This document shows, one piece after another, positions 24,767-34,194 of a stretch of 64,000 nucleotides of DNA. The translations under genes and the position numbers were made by a program. The stretch spans positions 62,001 to 126,000 of the forward strand of contig CAZHVV010000002.1 of assembly GCA_964536265.1 (NCBI GenBank), in the 5' to 3' direction. The notes under the pieces were generated by a model. That model did no database searches. It saw only the letters and a program-made list of their open reading frames with translations, and was not told the DNA's origin. Numbering within the stretch: the first letter of the stretch is position 1; every line of letters starts with the position of its first letter. The stretch comes from JAPUDS01 sp964536265. Its GTDB lineage: Bacteria; Patescibacteriota; Saccharimonadia; Saccharimonadales; Saccharimonadaceae.

Positions 24767-25687
24767 CTAACCCCTTGAATCGCCATAATGCACAATAATG
24801 GCGCGAAGCATCTCCCCTAGCGCTTGTGTCGACAAAAAAGTAAAGTCACGAATCTCTCCAAGAACTTCGTGGTCGATACTCCATATGACAACAGGTACTT
24901 TTGGTTCGCCGTTGCGGCTATTATATACACGGACAAAACCTCGACGCTCAGCCATGAGCAACTCTTCTTCGCTCAGGCGTCCATCTCTGAACAAATCATG
25001 AATCCGATAGTGATACGCTGAGCGGGTTTTGATGTCGACATTGACTACACGCAATGTCTTCGAGTCGGTGATACGCATATCTATACCGAACGCATCGCTG
25101 GCACGGCTTGTCATCTCGGCAGCGAAGCCTTCCTGCTGAACCCCGCGGTAAACGGCAATTTCTCGGCTCAAACCATGGACTATGACGCTCCATTGCTCAT
25201 TCGAAAAGCATCGAGTGCCTGCCTTTTTACACATCGTGTCCAGTAGTTGTTTAGCTTTCGTTGGAAAATACGGTAATTCGTCATCTGGTAGTGCAAGAAC
25301 TGCTGCCACGAAAGCATCGTTAAAATCTATGAGCTCAAATAGCCGTTTTTCCTTGTTGTGATACCCTTGTGGATGCTCATCCATACTCTCCTGTGCAACG
25401 GCAGCTCGAGGTGCCTGAAGCACTAATGCGTAAAGCCAGGCATCGGCGCGTTCTTCGGTTGATTCGTGACCAGTATCAAGACGGTAGGCGTGGTCTTTCG
25501 CGCTCTGAATGAGGGGCTCAAGCCATTCTACCCCGCCATGCTGTCGCCACGGTCGTCGACTCGTTTTCAGCACAGCAATTCGTCGTTCAACCCGCTCCCA
25601 TACACGCCGGTCATCAGCAATATGCTCTTGTGCAACAACAGCAACCGCAGCCTGTTTTGGTTTCCACCTCCGCCACCCTTTGAACAT
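24767..25687 (-). CDS. Unknown protein with a possible PD-(D/E)xK nuclease core
   Basis: 306 residues, soluble. I do not recognise the family. Residues ~200-225 read AFGIDMRITD...VVNVDIKTRS, which fits the D...DxK pattern of restriction-endonuclease-like folds, with a following amphipathic helix. The N-terminus is basic and Trp-rich (MFKGWRRWKPKQ). No methyltransferase or specificity subunit is nearby, so a restriction system is unlikely; a repair or RNA-processing role is possible. It lies between the surface locus and a HAD gene. Confidence 0.55.
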   Translation of the reverse strand: MFKGWRRWKPKQAAVAVVAQEHIADDRRVWERVERRIAVLKTSRRPWRQHGGVEWLEPLIQSAKDHAYRLDTGHESTEERADAWLYALVLQAPRAAVAQESMDEHPQGYHNKEKRLFELIDFNDAFVAAVLALPDDELPYFPTKAKQLLDTMCKKAGTRCFSNEQWSVIVHGLSREIAVYRGVQQEGFAAEMTSRASDAFGIDMRITDSKTLRVVNVDIKTRSAYHYRIHDLFRDGRLSEEELLMAERRGFVRVYNSRNGEPKVPVVIWSIDHEVLGEIRDFTFLSTQALGEMLRAIIVHYGDSRG

Positions 25688-25727
25688 CTAGCTACACGCT
25701 TCCTGACAATGACAAGATTTCATATGT

Positions 25728-26297
25728 TTACTGTAACAGTTTTGTAAGGTCTTGTTCAAACTGTGCATACGTCGTGAAGAGGACTGCAGTCATCCCCTGC
25801 TCGCGAGCGGCGATTACATTTCGCTCTTGGTCATCGATAAATACGCACTCCTCAGGCAACATACCTAGTCGCTCGGCCGCGTTGGTGTATGCCTTCGGGT
25901 CTGGCTTCACGAATCCTGTGTCATAGCTCAGTGCCAAATCGTCAAACAGGGCCATGTCGTCAGGCGAGAGAAAATCTTCGAGACGATGAGGAGAGATATT
26001 CGAAAGCATACTAATTTTATAGTGCGACTTGTGCTGGCGAATAAAGTTTATGACTCGCATATCAAGTACACTCTGTGCATCGAGCATAAGGTACGCATCC
26101 TCGACCGGAACCCCGCTGATACGACTAACGATATGCTGGAATTCGTCTTTTGTTATATGCCCAAGATCAAGTGCCTTGGAAGCATCGCGTGCTTCCTCTA
26201 GCAGTTTTGGGTTATTACCAAAATGAGCATCACGAAATGCTACCCAGGTATCTGTCACGACGACCCCGAAACAGTCGAAAATAAGGGCTTTAGTCAT
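25728..26297 (-). CDS. HAD-superfamily hydrolase with altered motif I
   Basis: 189 residues. Haloacid-dehalogenase fold with cap: motif I FDCFGVV, motif II MLSNIS, motif III Lys in VKPDPKAY, motif IV VFIDDQERNV. In motif I the second Asp of DxD (general acid/base of phosphatases) is replaced by Phe, as in some dehalogenase-like members, so the reaction type is uncertain. Overlaps the upstream P-loop kinase gene by 8 bp, and the two plus the Nudix gene form a small nucleotide-metabolism-type unit. Confidence 0.82.
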   Translation of the reverse strand: MTKALIFDCFGVVVTDTWVAFRDAHFGNNPKLLEEARDASKALDLGHITKDEFQHIVSRISGVPVEDAYLMLDAQSVLDMRVINFIRQHKSHYKISMLSNISPHRLEDFLSPDDMALFDDLALSYDTGFVKPDPKAYTNAAERLGMLPEECVFIDDQERNVIAAREQGMTAVLFTTYAQFEQDLTKLLQ

Positions 26298-26802
26298 TGC
26301 TATGTATAATTGTCATAATTTCTTCTGCAATATTCTCCGGCGTGCGATTGTTCGTATCGATGCGGTGCTCGCCGTCAAACGGAGTTTCCTCGCGACTCTG
26401 TATATATTCGTCTAAATCTTCTTTTGTCGAAATCCGATACTCATCATCGCGGGACGTTGCGCGCTCAAGTAGTGTTTCATAGGACGCTGTCAACGTAATA
26501 ACTATCATGTTGTAGTCAGAATAGGCATCGAGCAACGAACCGACGCTCTCAATAGTTTCTTTATCAGGTGACGGGCGAACATAAATAAGATTATCTCCAC
26601 GATCAAGTAGAAATTTTAGAATTGGCTGTGTCAAATCATCCATGAGGCGCGGTATACGGTGTTCTCTCACAATATCGTAGACTGCATTTTTCAACTCATG
26701 AAACCAAAAGACTTTCCATCCAAGTTCCTTTTCTAGAATACGGGCTACCGTTATCTTGCCGGTCGCTGGTTGTCCTCTCAGATAAATAAATGTTTTCGTC
26801 AT
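26290..26802 (-). CDS. P-loop small-molecule kinase
   Basis: 170 residues with an N-terminal Walker A of the kinase kind, GQPATGKIT (residues ~10-18; the usual Ser/Thr after GK is Ile followed by Thr), a LID-like basic region (ERATSRDDEYRIS) and an acidic C-terminus. It resembles shikimate/gluconate-type kinases and zeta-toxin-like AAA_33 proteins but the substrate cannot be read. No antitoxin-like partner is adjacent. Cotranscribed with the HAD gene that it overlaps. Confidence 0.72.
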   Translation of the reverse strand: MTKTFIYLRGQPATGKITVARILEKELGWKVFWFHELKNAVYDIVREHRIPRLMDDLTQPILKFLLDRGDNLIYVRPSPDKETIESVGSLLDAYSDYNMIVITLTASYETLLERATSRDDEYRISTKEDLDEYIQSREETPFDGEHRIDTNNRTPENIAEEIMTIIHSND

Positions 26803-26816
26803 ATAAATTCCCTTTC

Positions 26817-27287
26817 CTACAGATGCTTACGTTCACTTGTGACCTTTGCTTGATATTCGGTAATCCCTTTCAGCCAGCCGCCAGTAAAATACGCGGATGG
26901 GTCAAATGTATGAACATTCACCCATTCCATCTTGTCATGATGCTCACCAAGTTTTAGCTCACCACCTAGGTAGTTCGCTTCGAATCCGACAGCAAAAATA
27001 TGTACTTCTTCATTCAGTAGTTGTTCAACTCTTGCTACGCGAAAAAACACTTTCGGTTCTCCGAGCGAATACTGCACATCTGGACCTAACTCTTCATGCA
27101 TTTTCCGTTCGATTACTGACTCGAGCGATGACTCAAACTCGCTTAGCCGAATTCTGCCGCCTGGGATATCCCAATCGCCAAAAACATCATGGGTAATTAA
27201 AAGTTTATCGCCATCGCGAAGCAGGACTTTCATGGCCACATAGTATTGGTCTCGTCCTTGACGTACATATGTTGCCTTGTCAATCAT
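26817..27287 (-). CDS. Nudix hydrolase
   Basis: 156 residues. Hydrolyses a nucleoside diphosphate linked to another moiety. The Nudix box is seen as GGRIRLSEFESS...ERKMHEELG: the EExG metal-binding end is intact, the first Glu of RExxEE is Lys, and about three extra residues lie before the Arg. The N-terminal sheet AMKVLLRDGDKLLITHD and the DWDIPGG element are typical. Starts only 2 bp after polA ends, so it is likely transcribed with polA. Confidence 0.85.
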   Translation of the reverse strand: MIDKATYVRQGRDQYYVAMKVLLRDGDKLLITHDVFGDWDIPGGRIRLSEFESSLESVIERKMHEELGPDVQYSLGEPKVFFRVARVEQLLNEEVHIFAVGFEANYLGGELKLGEHHDKMEWVNVHTFDPSAYFTGGWLKGITEYQAKVTSERKHL

Positions 27288-27289
27288 AC

Positions 27290-29809
27290 CTACGCTTCGC
27301 CCCAGTTTTTTCCAGACGCCGTGTCAACTTTGAGCTTTACACCAAGTTCTGGATAAATATTTTCCATGGTTTCACGTAAGATTTCTTTGACTTTTTCTTC
27401 GTTGCCTTCAGGACATTCAACGAGAATTGAGTCATGAATCTGCAACACTTGTACACCAAAGCCATCAATTTCTTGTTCGACTTTCAACATGGCCATTTTC
27501 ATCAAATCGGCTTCCGTACCCTGTATTGGCATGTTTGCAGCTTGACGTTCGGCCCCAGAGCGAACCATAAAGTTACTCGACTTTACATCTGGTGTTGGGC
27601 GGCGGCGTCCAAAATATGTCTCAACATAGCCCTCATTTCGTGCCTTCGTTATAGTCGCATCAATATAAGTACGGATAGGTGCTCGCAAGCGGAAATAATC
27701 ATCAATGAATTGCTTCGCGGCCGTAAAACTCATACCAGTGGCGGCAGCAAGCCCATGTGGGCTCATGCCGTAGAGCACACCGAAATTAATCACCTTGGCA
27801 TCACGTCGCTGCGTTTTGCTGACCTGTTCTAGTGGAATACCATACACGTCACTTGCAGTCTTGGCGTGAATGTCGATGTCAGAGTTAAAGTCTTCAATCA
27901 TTTGCTTGTCATTTGCAAGCACAGCCGCAAGACGCAGTTCGAATTGGCTATAGTCAGCACTGACAAATACGTTACCATGCGATGGTACAAATGCTTCTCG
28001 AATTTTGCGGCCTACATCGCTTCGCACAGGAATATTCTGGAGGTTCGGGTTCACACTCGACAGACGGCCAGTCGCTGCCACATCTTGACGAAATGTTGTG
28101 TGCAGCCGCGAGTTATCATCGACGAGACGCGGCAAAGCTTCGACGTACGTATTCTGCAGTTTGGACAACTCGCGATACTTTTCTATAAGTTCAATAACTG
28201 GGTGCAAACCACGCAATTTATCGAGTTCTTTCTGCCCTGTCGAATACCCTGTCTTGCCTTTTTTAATACCAAGTGTCGGTAACTGAAGCTTCGTGAACAA
28301 TATTTCACTCAATTGAGTTGGTGATGCCAAGTTGAAGTCATTTCCTACCAGGTCATACGCTGCACCTTCAGTTTCAGAAATCTCGCGAGCAAGTTCTTTA
28401 CTCATCTCACCGAGAAATGCTGTGTCGAGAATAATGCCGCGGTGCTCCATGCGAGTCAAGATAGGTATGAGGGGGAAATCAATCTCAAACGCAACATGTT
28501 TTAGTTTTGGCAGAGCTTCGAGCGCAACAAGTTGTTCGTCATACAGTGCCCATATTGCCGCGACCGCCTGAGTCGGCTCAGTCGTATCGATACCCATGAG
28601 GTCGCCAAGGTCGCGTGATTTACGGAGAGGGTCAAGCAAGAAAGCCGCATGATTAGTGTCAAAACAAACAGGTAAGTCTTGTAACTTCACCTGTAGCAGG
28701 TGCGTCAGCAGTTCATTTGCTCCATGCGCAACAACGTGCGTCAGATGCAGTTCACGCAATTGCTCAAGCGCCACCTTCACCGCCTCACCATGTTCAGCTG
28801 AGACATAAAATTCGTGTTCAACCTGCCATACTACGACGTTCTCGGCCATAGTAAGTTTTACTGCCAGGTCTTTATTGAAGTCGATAAGTTTGACTGGGTC
28901 GATATTCACTAGGTCTGCTATCTCCACTGGCTCGCTTGAGCGCATATAGTCTGGCAATGAACGAAGCAAGCTGCGGAACTCAAGCTTCATTAACAGACTC
29001 TTCAGTTTATGTGTGTCGAGGTCAGTAACGTCCATTGCCTCAAGATCAAGCGTCACAGGTGCATCTGTCCAGATTTCGGCAATTGTTTTCGAGAGGTACG
29101 CACTCGCCTTCCCTTCCTCGAGTTTATGTCGCAAACTATCTTTTAGCTCCCATAGATTTTCATATACGCCATCGAGCGTTTCGTATTTTTGCAGCAAATC
29201 AATTCCTGTTTTTTCGCCAATACCAGGCACACCGGGAATATTGTCCGAACTATCGCCTTTGAGCGCCTTAAGGTCGAGAAATTGGTCGACGCGTATGCCG
29301 TACTTTGCTTCAAAACTTTCGGGTTTGAAAAGCTCAATATTTGTGAAACCTTTTTTCATTGCATAGACGTGAATAAGTGGACCAACGCACTGCAAGGCGT
29401 CAAGGTCAGAAGTAATCAGACACGTTTCAATCCCTTGTTCACTTGCCTGCTTCGCAAGCGCTCCCATGATATCGTCAGCCTCATAATCATCGAGCTCGTA
29501 CAGTGGCCACGAAAAGGCCTCAAGTAGTTCATGAAGGAGCGGAATCTGTTCATAAAAATCCGGCGGCGCTGGTTTGCGACCAGCTTTATACTCCGGGTAG
29601 AGTTCCTTGCGCTTACGAATGTTCGTCTTCGCTTTGTCCCATGCGACAACCACATAATCTGGTTTTAGCTTTTTAAATAGTTCGAGGCTCAATGCCGCAA
29701 AGCCATAAACACCACCAGTTGGCGTGCCGTCGGCAGTAGAGAGATTAGGCATGGCGTAATATCCTCTGTAAAAGACACTCTTCCCGTCGATAATCGCCAA
29801 CCGTTTCAT
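27290..29809 (-). CDS. polA: DNA polymerase I
   Basis: 839 residues. 5'-to-3' exonuclease domain at the N-terminus (IIDGKSVFYRGYYAM, DDYEADDIMG, LKGDSSDNIPGVPGIG), a middle 3'-to-5' exonuclease-like domain in which the DxE metal pair is not found (so proofreading is probably absent), and a family A polymerase: motif A ADYSQFELR, motif B RRDAKVINFGVLYG, motif C QIHDSILVE. Replaces RNA primers and fills repair gaps together with the UDG and MutM of this window. Four bp separate it from the WhiB gene upstream. Confidence 0.98.
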   Translation of the reverse strand: MKRLAIIDGKSVFYRGYYAMPNLSTADGTPTGGVYGFAALSLELFKKLKPDYVVVAWDKAKTNIRKRKELYPEYKAGRKPAPPDFYEQIPLLHELLEAFSWPLYELDDYEADDIMGALAKQASEQGIETCLITSDLDALQCVGPLIHVYAMKKGFTNIELFKPESFEAKYGIRVDQFLDLKALKGDSSDNIPGVPGIGEKTGIDLLQKYETLDGVYENLWELKDSLRHKLEEGKASAYLSKTIAEIWTDAPVTLDLEAMDVTDLDTHKLKSLLMKLEFRSLLRSLPDYMRSSEPVEIADLVNIDPVKLIDFNKDLAVKLTMAENVVVWQVEHEFYVSAEHGEAVKVALEQLRELHLTHVVAHGANELLTHLLQVKLQDLPVCFDTNHAAFLLDPLRKSRDLGDLMGIDTTEPTQAVAAIWALYDEQLVALEALPKLKHVAFEIDFPLIPILTRMEHRGIILDTAFLGEMSKELAREISETEGAAYDLVGNDFNLASPTQLSEILFTKLQLPTLGIKKGKTGYSTGQKELDKLRGLHPVIELIEKYRELSKLQNTYVEALPRLVDDNSRLHTTFRQDVAATGRLSSVNPNLQNIPVRSDVGRKIREAFVPSHGNVFVSADYSQFELRLAAVLANDKQMIEDFNSDIDIHAKTASDVYGIPLEQVSKTQRRDAKVINFGVLYGMSPHGLAAATGMSFTAAKQFIDDYFRLRAPIRTYIDATITKARNEGYVETYFGRRRPTPDVKSSNFMVRSGAERQAANMPIQGTEADLMKMAMLKVEQEIDGFGVQVLQIHDSILVECPEGNEEKVKEILRETMENIYPELGVKLKVDTASGKNWGEA

Positions 29810-29813
29810 ATCT

Positions 29814-30455
29814 TTAGTATACCTCAGGTGAATCCGTTTCTTCCTCCGTCTCAGACATTCGCTTCAGACATGTCTCAAATATATCGGGGTTCGCTTCGAG
29901 GTACGCCCTAAAATTATCTCGCTCAGACCTGATAAGTTTAGAGCTAACACTGCTTATGCTGTTGCCTAATGCATATGCAGCCAGGCGTTGAGGTGTCCTT
30001 TGTCGTCTCTTCAGTTGAATCGTGGCGATATATGAATCAATTAATTCTTCGGCGAATTTCTTCCATTCGGGCAAGTTTGTTTGGAACCACGCTGCTAATT
30101 CGGTGAGTCGGTCTTCACTAAAGTCTGAAGATTCAAGAATAGTTGTAATCGCCAACTGTACTTCTTCGCTCGTTGCGTCTTCGGAACCCTCCTGTTGCTG
30201 CTGTTTAAATCTTCTACGCTCACGCTCGGAGAGTCCTCCCCAAATACCAAATCTCTCGTCTTTTCCAAGAGCATAGTCTAAACATTGAGTCCGCACATCA
30301 CAAACAGCGCACACCTTTTTTGCTTCTCGGGTTGAACCACCCTTCTCTGGGAAAAAAGCTTCAGGATCTGTTTGGGGGCAGATGGCACGATTCTGCCAGT
30401 CGAGCGAACCGTTGCGCTCATCCTCCATAACTAGAAACAGTTCACTGACAGCCAT
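29814..30455 (-). CDS. WhiB-family iron-sulfur regulator with long C-terminal extension
   Basis: 213 residues. The N-terminal 85 show the WhiB pattern: cysteines 26, 49, 52 and 58 (C-x22-C-x2-C-x5-C), the turn motif GIWGG at 70-74 and a basic ERERRRFK stretch for DNA contact. WhiB proteins bind a 4Fe-4S or 2Fe-2S cluster and act on sigma factor region 4. The remaining ~125 residues are a helical extension not usual in WhiB (LKRRQRTPQRLAAYALGNSISSVSSKLIRSERDNF) and may carry a helix-turn-helix. GAGGAGGGG upstream fixes the ATG at 30455. Just upstream of polA by 4 bp, so possibly cotranscribed. Confidence 0.88.
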   Translation of the reverse strand: MAVSELFLVMEDERNGSLDWQNRAICPQTDPEAFFPEKGGSTREAKKVCAVCDVRTQCLDYALGKDERFGIWGGLSERERRRFKQQQQEGSEDATSEEVQLAITTILESSDFSEDRLTELAAWFQTNLPEWKKFAEELIDSYIATIQLKRRQRTPQRLAAYALGNSISSVSSKLIRSERDNFRAYLEANPDIFETCLKRMSETEEETDSPEVY

Positions 30456-30554
30456 TAATCCCCTCCTCGTGCTTAATTTCTTTTAGTATACGGGTGCTTA
30501 GTTAGTCGTTGCAAGCATGAGCAAATCTGTTTCAGTACGTTTTCTTGGTTATAC

Positions 30555-32063
30555 TTATTTATTACCTTCTAAATCCGACGATTCTTCGTCAGGCTTTAGT
30601 ACAACAGCAGCTTTTGTCTTGTTGTCGGCAACTATTGCATTGAAGAGCTTCTCAAGCCCTTTATAAACTGTTCGTACTACTGCATCGGAGCTTCCTCCGC
30701 TGCGCGATCCTATGTTTACAAGCTCACTCATAGGCATCGCAACTTTATCGTCCAAATACTCTTTGGGCCCTCCCCAGCCAATTAGTCTAACTAGTAGCGC
30801 ATGTTCAGACTCAGAGAGTACTTTTGTCTTTAGGTCACCAACCCTAAGGTCTCCAAAGCGTGTCCTGACCTCCTTGCGTAATCGAGCCATCGCCTCAAGC
30901 TTTGACGGTGTCATATCATCGTTACGATTTTTTGGATTCAACAGTGCTTCTAGAGCTAGTTTGTGCCGATTTTCAAGCTTAAGTAGTCGATGGAAACCAT
31001 ATGCGAGTTGAACGTGCGGTGGTTCTTCAGTAATGGATCGTTCATGCTGAAGTGGAGCTACTGCCTGGGGCTGTATGGGTTGCTGCGTTGCGATGTCAGG
31101 GCTATCTTGAGCAGGAACTTCGGGTGTATCGCTATGTACCTGAGATGTTCTGTCCCATCCATGTTTATCAATTATAGCTTCAAGCTGCCTGGCTTCCTCT
31201 TCGCCGTCGGTTGTTTCCCATTTGCCAGCAGCACGCCATGCACTCACCACACCGTATTCAACAGCTCGTCTGGAATTATTTACATCCATCTTCTTTGGGT
31301 TCAACCTTGTAATCGAACGTATCGGTATCATATCGGCCTCGTCGACGCCCCTTAAATAGCCCCAGAAACAAATGCTATTCACAATTTTAGCTGACATTTT
31401 TGCTTTTGCATGCACTACATATGTCTCAATAAGGTCTCCTATATATCTGTCACTTATCGTCTCTGCGGTAGCGCCATGTATACGCAACCGGTCAAGTACC
31501 CTTTGACGGTCAGAGAGATCAAGATTGGTATAGATACCAGATGCCATAAGCGTATCGAAACCTTGTTTAATCTCACCACGTGCGCTCTCAATATCCTCAA
31601 TTTGGTCAAGTTGTTCTACGGTTGTCGTTCTCAGCCATGAATCCTTAAGTGACTCTGCTTCAATGGCTTCGAGTTTCTCTACAGCTTGGTTATTAATAGC
31701 AGGCTCAGGCGTACTAACGGATTCTTGCAGGACATCACTGCTAGTGTCTGCACTAGGTACCGATTCTACGCTTTCATCAATGAGAGAGAATTCAGCAAGT
31801 TCAGACTGACTATCATCATCCAATCCACTAACAGGTAATTGTTTTGCCCGCTGGAGAGCATTGAGTACATTCACCGCCTCTTGAACGGCAGTAAATACGC
31901 CGAGAGCCTCTTTACCGCTCAAATCACGCATTGCATCTATTATTGCTGGCTGTGCTAGTAATCTTTGGAGTTTTTGTGCTTCAACGACAGCAAGCCAATT
32001 CACTATTCTACTAGAGTGAGCCTCTGCTAATTGTTCATCACCATTCAATTGAATCTCAGCCAT
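30555..32063 (-). CDS. Large unknown protein, paralogue of the upstream gene (member A)
   Basis: 502 residues, soluble, with an acidic Ser-rich linker (residues ~80-135) and a Pro/Gln-rich one (~320-350). Central segment SICFWGYLRGVDEADMIPI...RRAVEYGVVSAW and C-terminal segment SDAVVRTVYKGLEKL have counterparts in the next gene. The C-terminal pattern (ELVNIG...AVVRTVYKGLEKL) looks like the second half of a sigma-region-4 type helix-turn-helix. I do not recognise a family. Adjacent to a WhiB regulator, so a DNA- or polymerase-binding role is possible. Confidence 0.6.
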   Translation of the reverse strand: MAEIQLNGDEQLAEAHSSRIVNWLAVVEAQKLQRLLAQPAIIDAMRDLSGKEALGVFTAVQEAVNVLNALQRAKQLPVSGLDDDSQSELAEFSLIDESVESVPSADTSSDVLQESVSTPEPAINNQAVEKLEAIEAESLKDSWLRTTTVEQLDQIEDIESARGEIKQGFDTLMASGIYTNLDLSDRQRVLDRLRIHGATAETISDRYIGDLIETYVVHAKAKMSAKIVNSICFWGYLRGVDEADMIPIRSITRLNPKKMDVNNSRRAVEYGVVSAWRAAGKWETTDGEEEARQLEAIIDKHGWDRTSQVHSDTPEVPAQDSPDIATQQPIQPQAVAPLQHERSITEEPPHVQLAYGFHRLLKLENRHKLALEALLNPKNRNDDMTPSKLEAMARLRKEVRTRFGDLRVGDLKTKVLSESEHALLVRLIGWGGPKEYLDDKVAMPMSELVNIGSRSGGSSDAVVRTVYKGLEKLFNAIVADNKTKAAVVLKPDEESSDLEGNK

Positions 32064-32156
32064 CCAGCTACCTCCCTGAAGTTTTCATAATAATAAAGGA
32101 AGGTCCACCTATGCGCAAGCATAAGTGTCTCTGTTACAAGAACTATCTTGTTACAA

Positions 32157-33551
32157 TTATTTGCGCTTGGGCTTCTTACTAAAATCTATAAGCTTATTGA
32201 GTGCAGAGTAAATGATTGTTTCTACCGCTTCGGGTGACTGACTAAACTGTTGCGGATTCCTACTAGCACGCTGCACGAGCGCTCGTATTTCCTGAACAGT
32301 ACATGGCTCAGCGTCAACATCTTTAAGTTTTTGGTCTTGCACAATCAGCTTTTTCCCACATAGTGGGGCCAGCAGCTGTACATCCTTATTTGTAAGCCGC
32401 TTCTCCACTGGAAGCTGACGACGAGCGGCAACATTCTTCTGAATAGTATTCCATAAGATTCCCCGTGCATGCGTTACGTCATTATCGGCTACTCCCTCGG
32501 CCTGCATCCCTAATATTTGAGAATACGCGCCTTCTGTACCACCAATATCAATTGCGAGTTGACCACTCACTCTTGGAGCCCATTCTCTAACAGTATCAAT
32601 AATTTCCACCTGTCGCACATAGGCTTCTTCTGCTGCTTGTTCAGCCGCACGATTGAGAGCATCGAGATCCGCAAGATGCTGAGGGTCCTGAATAAATTTC
32701 CCCCTTTTTGGTGGCACCTTTCCTAAGGCTCTCCTATACGCTTGCTCTTCTCGTGGCTGCCTCTTCGGCGCAATCTTCTGTTTATTCGGGTCAACAGCAA
32801 AATTAATAATTGAAGTTCGTACCGCACCTATTGGACTTCGAGCATAACCCGTATTGTGCCGCGCAGCTGCACCAAGTATCTGATGTGTGTCTGCGCCTTG
32901 CATATATTTCCAGAATATCGCAGCGAACATATCATTACGATCATTTGGAAGGGCTCTTCCTTTATTCTGAGTTGGCTGTTGAAGAAAGTCTTTGAGCAGA
33001 ATATGCAGCCATGCTTCGGTTATTTCTTCACTATCAATACCGCACTTGGTTTTAAGGGTTTTCCGTAACGCTTCCCAGCGTTTTTCAGATAAATTTGTTA
33101 ATTTTGGTGATGGTGCACTTAACTTATCTGGCACGTTGCTAAGCAGCCTTTCATAAACGGGTGTCTCATCAGCTAGCCGTTCTGTTGCCACGAGAGATTG
33201 AGGGTGCGAATCTCCTTTACTACTTGGCTGGTCTACGGATATAATCACCTGCTCTGTAGAAGTTTGCGAGAATGTTTCGTCGGTCGATGAGCTTAGCGCG
33301 AATGCTCGTTTTGCTAACTCTCGCTCAAGTAAATCTGATAACGCTACTGCGCGCTCAAACGTCGCGTCGTCCCATTTCGCAACGTCTCGCAGCGTTGTAT
33401 CCCTTTTCTCGGCAGGAAGTCGTCGCAATGCAAAATAACTTAATGCTTCGATAATATCCGTTGGAGTACTGGGCAAACCATTGGCTTCAGCAAGCTCTTG
33501 CGCAAGCGCACGATTGGGAATTACAACACCTTGTTCATTCTGCTCAGCCAT
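32157..33551 (-). CDS. Large unknown protein, paralogue of the downstream gene (member B)
   Basis: 464 residues, soluble, basic C-terminus (FSKKPKRK). Central AIFWKYMQGADTHQI...GAVRTSIINFAVD and terminal PEAVETIIYSALNKL parallel member A at similar spacing, while the rest has diverged. Both start with MAE and have similar N-terminal helices. TATACT about 10 nt before the ATG suggests a very short leader. No enzyme motif was found; the shared C-terminal end resembles a DNA-recognition helix. Confidence 0.6.
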   Translation of the reverse strand: MAEQNEQGVVIPNRALAQELAEANGLPSTPTDIIEALSYFALRRLPAEKRDTTLRDVAKWDDATFERAVALSDLLERELAKRAFALSSSTDETFSQTSTEQVIISVDQPSSKGDSHPQSLVATERLADETPVYERLLSNVPDKLSAPSPKLTNLSEKRWEALRKTLKTKCGIDSEEITEAWLHILLKDFLQQPTQNKGRALPNDRNDMFAAIFWKYMQGADTHQILGAAARHNTGYARSPIGAVRTSIINFAVDPNKQKIAPKRQPREEQAYRRALGKVPPKRGKFIQDPQHLADLDALNRAAEQAAEEAYVRQVEIIDTVREWAPRVSGQLAIDIGGTEGAYSQILGMQAEGVADNDVTHARGILWNTIQKNVAARRQLPVEKRLTNKDVQLLAPLCGKKLIVQDQKLKDVDAEPCTVQEIRALVQRASRNPQQFSQSPEAVETIIYSALNKLIDFSKKPKRK

Positions 33552-33605
33552 AGTAGGTAAGAGTATATGGGCAATCTTGCGTACTTACAAGCATGACCAT
33601 CTCTG

Positions 33606-34181
33606 TTATTTCAAACCAATTTTTGCATACGCCAGCGCTATATAGTCTTCAAGCGGCAATGTGTTTTGAATACTGATATCAGCAATTTCGCTAATACCCC
33701 GAATATTGAAATCCTCATCATTGGGACCGGAATACATTTCTTTCTCTTCATTCTCTCTGAATTGTTCAAGTGTCAGTTCTGTTTCGTTGTCACGATTTCG
33801 CGACCGAACTCGCTCGTAACGTATCTCTATTGGTGCATCAACAAAAAGCAGCATACCACCCGCAGCTTTCAGGGCTTTTGCTTCACCAAGTGACCGAATG
33901 CCAGTTATAACCAGCGGACGTAGCTCTTTCAGAGCTTCAGACACAAGAGCGCCTGCTCCATTTGCGTATCGTAGTTCTGTTGCTGTTTTGTGTAGCACTG
34001 GTCGTTCTATTGACCCATATTTTTCCGTAGCAACCTTACGAACCATATCACCAGTCGACACATGCGTGTAACCATAATCATCGACTAAAAAGTGGGCTAT
34101 TGTATCTTTCCCACTCGAAAATGTCCCCGCGATACCAATAAGTTGTGGTTGCGCAGTTGGAGTGTTTATAACTTCTTTCAA
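33606..34181 (-). CDS. Nucleotide kinase-like P-loop protein (dephospho-CoA / dNMP kinase type)
   Basis: 191 residues if TTG 34181 is used, which lies after the rpoD stop with AGGGA upstream; the open frame to 34283 runs inside rpoD and is unlikely. Walker A GTFSSGKDT, then HVSTGDMVRK, LRYANGAGALVSEAL, and a VRSRNRD basic LID-like segment. It resembles UPF0200/dephospho-CoA-kinase-like and deoxynucleotide monophosphate kinase families. Substrate unknown. Third gene of the dnaG-rpoD unit, 13 bp after rpoD. Confidence 0.75.
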   Translation of the reverse strand: MKEVINTPTAQPQLIGIAGTFSSGKDTIAHFLVDDYGYTHVSTGDMVRKVATEKYGSIERPVLHKTATELRYANGAGALVSEALKELRPLVITGIRSLGEAKALKAAGGMLLFVDAPIEIRYERVRSRNRDNETELTLEQFRENEEKEMYSGPNDEDFNIRGISEIADISIQNTLPLEDYIALAYAKIGLK

Positions 34182-34194
34182 TGTGTTCTGTTCC

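Noticed and set aside
25728..26802. P-loop kinase plus HAD gene considered as a toxin-antitoxin pair
   Set aside because: The kinase lacks clear zeta-toxin features and the HAD protein is not an antitoxin type; overlap alone is common in this genome.
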